A stretch of 32,266 bases of DNA from NCBI GenBank assembly GCA_019509985.1, contig JAEKLF010000089.1, positions 1-32,266 of the forward strand, written 5' to 3'. Under the pieces are notes generated by a model. The model saw nothing but the letters and a program-made list of their open reading frames with translations, searched no databases and was not told where the DNA came from. Shown here one piece after another: positions 26,273 through 32,266 of the stretch. The stretch comes from Burkholderiales bacterium (GTDB taxonomy: Bacteria; Pseudomonadota; Gammaproteobacteria; Burkholderiales; Burkholderiaceae_C). Each line of letters begins with the position of its first letter. Position 1 is the stretch's first letter. The position numbers and the translations under genes were made by a program.

Positions 26273-26346
26273 CATCGTGCGCAGGGCCGACGCAACGGGC
26301 CGCGCGCTGCGATGATGTGCGAGCCCCCAGCCACCCTCTCGCTCGC

Positions 26347-27453
26347 ATGAACACGCGTCTTCTCCCCCTTGCCCTCGCTCTGGCGTGCAGCCTTGCCCAG
26401 GCCCAGGCCCCGCAGCTCGAACCCATCGTCGAAGGCCTGAAAACCCCCTGGGCCGTCGCCTTCCTGCCCGGCGGCCAGTTGCTCATCACCGAGCGCGACG
26501 GCCAGATGCGAACGGCGCAACCCGGCGGCAAGCCGAGCGCGCCGATCACCGGCCTGCCGGCCATCGACGTCGGCGGCCAGGGCGGCCTGCTGGACGTGCA
26601 GGCCGACAGCGACTTCGCCCGCAACCGCACGATCTACTTCTGCTTCAGCGAACCCAGCGCCGACAAGAAGAGCAACAGCACGGCCCTGGCCCGCGCGCAC
26701 CTGAGCGACGACCTCAAGCGCCTGACCGACGTCAAGGTCATCTTCAGCCAGAAGCCCAAGGTCGACAGCCACAACCACTTCGGCTGCCGCATCGTCGAGA
26801 TGCCCGATGGCAAGCTGATGCTCAGCCTGGGCGAGCGCTTCAGCCAGAAGGAGAGCGCGCAGACGCTGGACAACCACCTCGGCAAGATCGTGCGCGTGGG
26901 CAAGGACGGCAGCGTGCCGGCCGACAACCCCTTCGTGAACACGCCCGGCGCGCTGCCCGAGATCTGGAGCTACGGCCACCGCAACTCGCAGGGCCTGACG
27001 CTCGACGCCAAGGGGCAGCTTTGGCAGCACGAGCACGGCCCGCAGGGCGGCGACGAGCTCAACCTGATCAAGCCGAAGCTCAACTACGGCTGGCCCGTCA
27101 TCACCTACGGCGAGAACTACGGCGGCGGCAAGATCGGCGACGGCATCGCGGCCAAGGCCGGCATGGAGCAGCCCATCGTCAAGTGGGTGCCATCCATCGC
27201 GCCCTCGGGCCTGGTGCGGCTGAAGAGCGCCAAATACGGCCCGGCCTGGCAGAACAGCTTCTTCATCGGCTCGCTGAAGTTCGGCTACCTGGAGCGCGTC
27301 AAGCTCGACGCCGACAACCGCCCGGTCGAGCAGGAAAAGCTCTTCCCCGATGCCGGCCGCATGCGCGATGTGCGCGAGGGGCCGGACGGGTTGCTCTATC
27401 TGGTGCTGGAAAGCAGCGGCCGCGTGGTGCGGGTGAAACCGGCAACACCCTGA
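26347..27453 (+). CDS. PQQ-dependent aldose sugar dehydrogenase (soluble glucose dehydrogenase family)
   Basis: 368 residues. A signal peptide (1-20, ending AQAQ-AP) suggests a periplasmic enzyme. The six-bladed propeller family is indicated by LKTPWAVAFLPGGQLLITER, GGQGGLLDV, HNHFG (142-146, the expected catalytic histidine region), GHRNSQGL, EHGPQGGDELN and NYGWPVITYGENY. It should oxidise aldoses with pyrroloquinoline quinone as cofactor, passing electrons to the respiratory chain. No PQQ synthesis genes are in the window. The length is close to the E. coli YliI enzyme. Confidence 0.93.
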   Translation: MNTRLLPLALALACSLAQAQAPQLEPIVEGLKTPWAVAFLPGGQLLITERDGQMRTAQPGGKPSAPITGLPAIDVGGQGGLLDVQADSDFARNRTIYFCFSEPSADKKSNSTALARAHLSDDLKRLTDVKVIFSQKPKVDSHNHFGCRIVEMPDGKLMLSLGERFSQKESAQTLDNHLGKIVRVGKDGSVPADNPFVNTPGALPEIWSYGHRNSQGLTLDAKGQLWQHEHGPQGGDELNLIKPKLNYGWPVITYGENYGGGKIGDGIAAKAGMEQPIVKWVPSIAPSGLVRLKSAKYGPAWQNSFFIGSLKFGYLERVKLDADNRPVEQEKLFPDAGRMRDVREGPDGLLYLVLESSGRVVRVKPATP

Positions 27454-27496
27454 ACGCCGCCGCCGGCACGAGCGGCGAAGGCTTCATCCACGGGCG

Positions 27497-27787
27497 CTAT
27501 CGGCCGGCACGCAGCTTCTGGATTTCCTCGAGAAGGTCGACTACCAGCGCGGCGAGTTCCGGATTGGCATCGAAGTCCTGTTCGACGGCCCGCAGGCGGC
27601 GCGCGCGGCGCAGCTGAGGGCTGGCGAACCGGCGGTTCCCTCCTTCGCCGCTGCAGCAGCCCAGCAGGCCCGCGTCGAGCCGCTGGTACAGCCACTCCAC
27701 GCTCACGCCGCAGGCGCAGGCGAGCTCCTCCACGCCCAACATCTGCTCATCGATCACGACACCCACAAGAACTGGTTCGTCGTTCAT
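27497..27787 (-). CDS. cbpM: Chaperone modulator CbpM
   Basis: 96 residues. CbpM binds the J domain of CbpA and blocks its stimulation of DnaK. The sequence has the MerR-like helical layout: EELACACGVSVEWLYQRLDAGLL, GNRRFASPQLRRARRLRAVEQDFDANPELAALVVDLLEEIQKLR. AGAGG lies 6 bases before ATG 27787, favouring it over ATG 27808. The start lies 10 bases after the cbpA stop, the usual cbpA-cbpM order. Confidence 0.9.
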   Translation of the reverse strand: MNDEPVLVGVVIDEQMLGVEELACACGVSVEWLYQRLDAGLLGCCSGEGGNRRFASPQLRRARRLRAVEQDFDANPELAALVVDLLEEIQKLRAGR

Positions 27788-27797
27788 CGTTCGCCTC

Positions 27798-28775
27798 TCA
27801 ACTTTCACCAGCGCGCGGCAGAAACTCGCGGCCCAGCGCCGCGGCCATGGTCTCGTAGACCGCGCGCGCGCCGGGCAGCGTGGAGGGCGGCAGCACCACC
27901 TCCACGTCCAGCACCATGTCGCCGCCGGGCTCGCCAGCCAGGCCGCGCCCCTTCAGGCGCAGGCGCTTGCCATGCGGCGTGTCCGGCGGCACGGTCACGC
28001 GCACGGGCCCTGCGGGCGTCGTGGTCGTCACGTCCGCGCCAAGGGCCGCCTCCCAGGGTGCCAGCGGCAGCGGCTCATGCACGTCCCGGCTCTGCTCGCG
28101 CGGGCTGTCCTTGAACTGGATCTCAAGGTAGAGGTCCCCGGCGGGCGCGCCGCCGCGGCCTGCGGCGCCCTGCCCGGACACGCGCAGATGCTGTCCGGCC
28201 CGTATGCCCTTGGGAATCCTGACTTGCACATTGCGCACGACGACGGCCCGGTGGCCCTTGTCGTCCGGCGCCAGCGTGCGTACGGTGACCGAGCGTACGG
28301 CGCCCTCGACCGCTTCCGCGGCCGCTATCACCAGCTTGACGTGTTCGTCGGCACCCCGTTCGGGCGTCGCATCGGCGGGCTCCGGCGTCGAGGCGCGGCC
28401 GAACATGCTGGTGAAGAATTCGCTGAAGCCCTCGCCCGAGCGACCGGCGACCGGTGCGCCGTCGTACTGGAAGCCCTGCTTCCAGTCGCTGGCCACGTCG
28501 TTCGCGGGGCCGGGCGTCTTTGCGGCGCGCGCGTCGGCCGCCGCGGCCTGCAGCGCCCGATGGCGTCGACTCACGCCGTCATACGCGGCCCGGCGCTTCG
28601 GGTCCGACAGGGCCTCGTAGGCCTCGTTGATCCTGGCCATCGCGGCATGCGCGTCGGTCGCCGTGTTCAAGTCCGGGTGCAGCAGGCGGGCCTGTCGCCG
28701 GTAGGCCTGCTTGATCGCCGACGCGTCCGCCTCGGCGGGTACATCCAGGATCTGGTAGTAGTCCTCGAAGCGCAT
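27798..28775 (-). CDS. cbpA: DnaJ-family co-chaperone, curved-DNA-binding protein CbpA
   Basis: 325 residues. The N-terminal J domain (4-68) has the HPD motif at 33-35 in ARLLHPDLN. A glycine/phenylalanine-containing linker with GEGFSEFFTSMFG follows, then two beta-rich C-terminal substrate domains (VQVRIPKGIRAGQHLRVSGQG, VTVPPDTPHGKRLRLKGRGL). It lacks the zinc-finger cysteines of DnaJ, as expected for CbpA. It works with DnaK and can bind curved DNA. It leads the cbpA-cbpM unit. No heat-shock sigma-32 promoter was recognised upstream. Confidence 0.95.
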   Translation of the reverse strand: MRFEDYYQILDVPAEADASAIKQAYRRQARLLHPDLNTATDAHAAMARINEAYEALSDPKRRAAYDGVSRRHRALQAAAADARAAKTPGPANDVASDWKQGFQYDGAPVAGRSGEGFSEFFTSMFGRASTPEPADATPERGADEHVKLVIAAAEAVEGAVRSVTVRTLAPDDKGHRAVVVRNVQVRIPKGIRAGQHLRVSGQGAAGRGGAPAGDLYLEIQFKDSPREQSRDVHEPLPLAPWEAALGADVTTTTPAGPVRVTVPPDTPHGKRLRLKGRGLAGEPGGDMVLDVEVVLPPSTLPGARAVYETMAAALGREFLPRAGES

Positions 28776-28847
28776 CGCTACGGACCTTTCGGAGAAGGGA
28801 TCCGGATCTCACGAGTCTTCATCAGGGCGGCCTCGGCTGCGTCGACG

Positions 28848-28860
28848 TCTCAGTATGAGA
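28848..28860. other. Small inverted repeat TCTCA-GTA-TGAGA upstream of cbpA
   Basis: A perfect 5-bp inverted repeat in the 217-base gap between cbpA (minus) and the membrane protein (plus). The same gap holds the palindrome GATCCGGATC just upstream of cbpA. Either could be an operator or chance; I see nothing else in this gap. Confidence 0.25.
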
Positions 28861-28992
28861 TTTCGGCGCACATGCACTGTCGGACGACGCCGCCTTGCTG
28901 GAGCGACGCGTCCTACCCCGGGGGGCGCCGGCCGTCCGTTGACAGCCCGCCCGGCAACGCCATCCAATGCCGCCGCGGACAACGGCGGAGGG

Positions 28993-29757
28993 ATGCACGT
29001 GTCGAACAACGTTTCAGCCGGGACGGCCTTCGCGGCGCGCCACCGGCACGACCGCACGATGATCGCGGCGGCGGTCCTGGCGGTCTGGATGGCGATCGTC
29101 ACGGGCTTCGGCCTGGACCTGGTCCAACGCGCACATGACGGCCATCTGAGCTTTCCCGCCATCGTCCACCTGCACGCCCTCGCCTACGGCGCGTGGCTGC
29201 TGCTGCTGGCCGTGCAGGTGGGCCTGGCGCGCACGCGCCGCGTGGCGATGCACCGGCGGCTGGGGCTGGCAGCGCTGCTGCTGCTGCCGTTGATGCTGGT
29301 GCTCGGGCCCGCCGCGGCGATCTCGCAGGTCGTGACCAACCCCTACATGCCCGACCGCTGGATCGCGTGGCTGAGCGTGCAGTTCACCAACGTGTCCGCG
29401 TCGGTGCCGCTGCTGGCCGCAGGCCTGCTCATGCGGCGCGACGCGGCTGCGCACAAGCGGCTGATGCTGATGGGTACCATCGCCGTCACCGAACCCGGCT
29501 TCAGCAGGATCTGGGAGCCGGCGCTGGTGGCGCTCTGGGGCGAGGGCTACCTGCCGTTCTACTTCTCCACCTACGTCGGTACCCTGCTGCTCATGCTCGC
29601 ACTCGGGGTCTATGACCTCGCCACACGGCGACGGCTGCACCGGGCCTACGCCATGGCCGCCTTGTGGATCGTCGCCAACGAGGCGCTGGCCACCTGGCTC
29701 TTCCACCAGCCGTCCTGGCTGCGCGGCATGAAGGCGATGACGGGCCACGGCGGCTGA
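28993..29757 (+). CDS. Seven-helix membrane protein with conserved-looking histidines, unknown function
   Basis: 254 residues from ATG 28993. GGAGG lies so close that a GTG two codons later (28999) is an equally good start. Seven hydrophobic helices can be drawn, including MIAAAVLAVWMAIVTGFG, ALAYGAWLLLLAVQVGLA, LAALLLLPLMLVLGP, TYVGTLLLMLALGVY and MAALWIVANEALATWLF. Between helices 1 and 3 the pattern is HLHALAYGAWLLLLAVQ then MHRRLG, typical of several small proteobacterial membrane families whose histidines might bind haem or metal. It is not assigned to a named family. It is followed by a short hairpin and the edge protein. Confidence 0.75.
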   Translation: MHVSNNVSAGTAFAARHRHDRTMIAAAVLAVWMAIVTGFGLDLVQRAHDGHLSFPAIVHLHALAYGAWLLLLAVQVGLARTRRVAMHRRLGLAALLLLPLMLVLGPAAAISQVVTNPYMPDRWIAWLSVQFTNVSASVPLLAAGLLMRRDAAAHKRLMLMGTIAVTEPGFSRIWEPALVALWGEGYLPFYFSTYVGTLLLMLALGVYDLATRRRLHRAYAMAALWIVANEALATWLFHQPSWLRGMKAMTGHGG

Positions 29758-29779
29758 CGGCGCAACTCCCGATGCGCCG
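29758..29779 (+). terminator. Possible hairpin terminator after the seven-helix protein
   Basis: CGGCGCA-ACTCCCGA-TGCGCCG is a perfect 7-bp stem directly after the stop codon. There is no T-run, so only weak termination is likely. Confidence 0.3.
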
Positions 29780-29827
29780 GGCCGCGCGAGTCTGCGACCA
29801 TCGGCGCCCGAAAGGGAGACACCGCCG

Positions 29828-32266
29828 ATGCACGCGAACAAGATCTGGCGCCTGGCCGCCTGCCTGCTGCTGACCACGCTGGCCGCGCAGGCCGCGCCTC
29901 TGACGTCCACCGAGCTACCCCCCGTGCTGCGCGACTGGCTGCCCTGGGCGCAGCAGGGCCAGCCACCGCTGGGCTGCCCTGTCGATCAGGCTTCCGCGGA
30001 GCGGGCCGTCTGCGTCTGGCCCGGCCGCCTGCAGCTCAGCGCCGGCGCACGCGAGGCGAGCTTCCGGCTGGATGTGCAGGTCTTTGGCGCGCCGGCCCGC
30101 GTGGCCCTGCCGGGCGAGGCCGGTGCCTGGCCGCAGGACGTGAAGGCCGGCGGCAAGGCGCTGCCGGTCACCGAGGCCGATGGCCAGCCCGGCGTCTGGC
30201 TGGCGCCGGGCACGCATGTCGTCGAGGGGCGCATCGGCTGGGCGCAGATGCCGCAGAACCTGGCCGTGCCCGCGGGCCTGGGCGCCATCGTCGTGACCAG
30301 CGACGGCGCCACGCAGGCCCGCGCGCCGGACGCGGAAGGGCGCCTCTGGCTGCGCGCCGTGGCCAGCGCCGCCGAGGCCAGCGACAGCGTCACGGTGCAG
30401 ACCGTGCGCCTGGTGGACGACGAACTGCCGTTGACCGTCACCACCGCCTTCGAGCTGCGCGTGGCCGGCCGTGCCCGCGCGGTAGAGCTGCCGCAGGCCC
30501 TGCTGCCGGGCCTGCGCGCGATGCAGCTGGACAGCCCCCTGCCGGCGCGCCTGGCCGACGATGGCCGCCTCATCGTGCAGGCCCGGCCCGGCGCCTGGCA
30601 CATCGAGCTGCGTTCGCGGCTGAGCACGCCGGTGCAGGCGCTGAAGCTGCCCGACACCGCCACGGGCGAGGAGGTCTGGGTCGTCAAGGCCGAGCCCGCG
30701 CTGCGGCTGATCCGCCCCGAAGGCCCGGCCAGCGTGGATCCGCGCCAGGTCGAGATGCCTGACGCCTGGCGCGCGCTGCCGGCGTTTCGCATGAAGCCGG
30801 GCGAGACGCTGAAGCTGACCGAACTGCAGCGCGGCAATGCCAAGCCCGCGCCGGACACGCTGACGCTGACGCGCCAACTGTGGCTGGACTTCGATGGTGG
30901 CGGCCTCACAGCGAGTGACCGCTTCGTGGGACAACTCTCGGCCAGCTCGCGCCTGGCGATGGCCGCGCCCGGCCTGCTCGGCCGCGCGGCGCTGGCCGGC
31001 CAGGACCAGCCCATCACCCGGCTGGCCAATGGCGGCCCGGCCGGCTTCGAGGTGCGCAACAGCAACAGCCGCATCGAGGCCGACATCCGCTGGACGCGCG
31101 ACGGCGCCCTGCCCGCCAGCGGCTGGAGCGTCAGCGTCGACAAGCTCGAAGCGACGCTGCAACTGCCGCCCGGCTGGCGCCTGCTGCATGCCCAGGGCCC
31201 GAGCCACGTCGACGGCGCCTGGGTCGCGATGTGGACGCTGTGGGACTTCTTCTTCGTGCTGCTTGCCGCGCTGGCCGCCTACCGGTTGCTGGGCTGGCGC
31301 AGTGGCCTGCTGCTCGGCGCGGCGCTGGTGCTGACCTGGCACACGCCGGGCAGTCCGCCGGCCGCGCTGTGGTTCGGCTTGCTGGCGCTAACGGCGCTGG
31401 CGCGCGTGCTGCCGGCGGGGCGCGGGCAGCGCATCTTTGCGCACAGCCGGCTGGCCGTGGTGGGCCTGCTGGTGCTCGTGCTGCTGCCGTTCACCGTGCA
31501 GGAGATCCGCGAGGCAATCTACCCGAGCCTGGAGCGCCGGGATCTCGTGATGACGGAGCCTGAGGGCATGCGGATCATCGAGGCTGAACCGGCGCCGGCG
31601 CCGGTCATGGCGGTCAGGGCACCCGAACGCCAGCTGTCCAAGGTTGAACAGACGTTGCCGCCGCCAGCACCGCCACCAAAATCCTTCTCGCCCTATGCCA
31701 GCAGCGAGCTCGCCCGCGTCGACCCGGGCGCCCGCGTGCAGACCGGTCCCGGCCTGCCAACGTGGCGCTGGAACGCCTACCACCTGTACTGGAGCGGCCC
31801 CGTCACACCCGAGCAGACGTTGAACTTGTGGCTCCTGCCGCCTTGGGCCACGGCGCTGGTCAAGCTCGTCGGCCTGGGCCTGCTCGCGGCGGCCCTCGCC
31901 GCGGTGGCCGGCTGGAAGCAACCGCGCTTGCCGCGCATGCCACGCACGGGCGCAACGGCTGCCGCTGCGCTGCTGCTGGCGCTGGGCCTTACGCCCACGC
32001 CCGGCGATGCCGCACCGCCCAAGACCGACAACGCCACTCGACCCGCCGACGCCAGCGGCCTGGCCTGGCCCAGCGACGAGCAGTTGCAGGCCCTGCATGG
32101 CAAGCTCGCCGCGCCGCCGGACTGTCTGCCCAACTGCGCGGCCCTCGCGCGCCTGCTCGTCAGCGCCTCCGGCTCCAGCGTGCAGCTGCGCGCCGAGATC
32201 CATGCGCAGGCGCTGGTCGCCGTGCCGCTGCCCGGCCAGGGCACCGGCTGGCAGCCCGGCAGCGTC
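29828..32266 (+). CDS. Large envelope/membrane protein of unknown function, first 813 residues (continues outside the window)
   Basis: The frame is open from ATG 29828 to the right edge. GGGAG lies about ten bases upstream. Residues 1-22 form a signal peptide (LAACLLLTTLAAQAA). A roughly 440-residue beta-rich part follows, probably periplasmic. About four helices cluster near 465-560 (WDFFFVLLAALAAYRLLGW, ALWFGLLALTALARVLP, LAVVGLLVLVLLPFTVQEI). A proline-rich linker and a helix near 676 (ALVKLVGLGLLAAALAAVAGW) come next, then WNAYHLYWSGPV-type sequence between them, a further hydrophobic segment (AAAALLLALGLTP) and a new soluble part with DCLPNC. Extraordinary length and mosaic layout, but I do not recognise the family. 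Confidence 0.85.
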   Translation, partial: MHANKIWRLAACLLLTTLAAQAAPLTSTELPPVLRDWLPWAQQGQPPLGCPVDQASAERAVCVWPGRLQLSAGAREASFRLDVQVFGAPARVALPGEAGAWPQDVKAGGKALPVTEADGQPGVWLAPGTHVVEGRIGWAQMPQNLAVPAGLGAIVVTSDGATQARAPDAEGRLWLRAVASAAEASDSVTVQTVRLVDDELPLTVTTAFELRVAGRARAVELPQALLPGLRAMQLDSPLPARLADDGRLIVQARPGAWHIELRSRLSTPVQALKLPDTATGEEVWVVKAEPALRLIRPEGPASVDPRQVEMPDAWRALPAFRMKPGETLKLTELQRGNAKPAPDTLTLTRQLWLDFDGGGLTASDRFVGQLSASSRLAMAAPGLLGRAALAGQDQPITRLANGGPAGFEVRNSNSRIEADIRWTRDGALPASGWSVSVDKLEATLQLPPGWRLLHAQGPSHVDGAWVAMWTLWDFFFVLLAALAAYRLLGWRSGLLLGAALVLTWHTPGSPPAALWFGLLALTALARVLPAGRGQRIFAHSRLAVVGLLVLVLLPFTVQEIREAIYPSLERRDLVMTEPEGMRIIEAEPAPAPVMAVRAPERQLSKVEQTLPPPAPPPKSFSPYASSELARVDPGARVQTGPGLPTWRWNAYHLYWSGPVTPEQTLNLWLLPPWATALVKLVGLGLLAAALAAVAGWKQPRLPRMPRTGATAAAALLLALGLTPTPGDAAPPKTDNATRPADASGLAWPSDEQLQALHGKLAAPPDCLPNCAALARLLVSASGSSVQLRAEIHAQALVAVPLPGQGTGWQPGSV

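Noticed and set aside
27454..27496. CGCCGC...GCGGCG stem between the convergent aldose dehydrogenase and cbpM genes as a terminator
   Set aside because: Six paired bases in a repetitive GC-rich stretch without a T-run on either strand.
28795..28812. Palindrome GATCCGGATC just upstream of cbpA
   Set aside because: A short palindrome of common restriction-type sequence in GC-rich DNA; no spacing to a recognisable promoter.

Overview
The window is uniformly GC-rich and densely coded. The readable proteins (Tgt/QueA, RecG, OxyR, PanB/PanC, PrfC, a CbpA/CbpM pair, a LytTR two-component pair) suggest a betaproteobacterium of the order Burkholderiales, in the Rubrivivax/Roseateles/Leptothrix neighbourhood. 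This is inferred from gene content and composition; no rRNA or other marker confirms it. I see no tRNA, rRNA, insertion sequence, integrase or CRISPR array. The region looks like ordinary chromosome with some accessory material.

Left part. Bases 1-5265 (minus strand) hold the N-terminal 1755 codons of a giant RTX-type calcium-binding repeat protein whose C-terminus lies outside the window. It has an LEPR-XLL-like N-terminus followed by repeated units of an RTX nonapeptide array plus a beta-rich haemolysin-related domain. Two pairs of units are nearly identical in DNA. Upstream on the same strand is queA-tgt (queuosine tRNA modification), in tight overlap.

Bases 7835-11566 (plus) carry a small TraR/DksA-type zinc-finger gene with an eRF1-like companion, preceded by an FNR/Anr-like palindrome. 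A periplasmic solute-binding protein gene and recG follow.

Bases 11581-15423 (minus) carry, in transcription order, a cyclophilin lipoprotein, an alpha/beta hydrolase, a LytS-type kinase, a LytTR regulator and a 62-aa lipoprotein. The cyclophilin gene is divergent from a second prolyl isomerase lipoprotein (FKBP type, 15560-16039), with a long inverted repeat between them.

Bases 16032-18095 (minus) are panB - extra gene - panC. The extra gene is WapI-immunity-like and has more A+T-rich codons than its neighbours. oxyR (plus) is divergent from panB and keeps both redox cysteines. It is followed by a 941-aa lipoprotein of unknown function with a textbook terminator, then dps, a DJ-1/PfpI-like gene, a methyltransferase and prfC.

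Right part. A KTSC-like small gene (minus) is divergent from a PQQ aldose dehydrogenase gene (plus). cbpA-cbpM (minus) follow, then a seven-helix histidine-containing membrane protein and the first 813 codons of a large multi-helix envelope protein that runs off the window (both plus). The least explained parts are the modular RTX giant, the regulated TraR/eRF1-like pair, the extra gene in the pantothenate operon, and the two large envelope proteins of unknown function.
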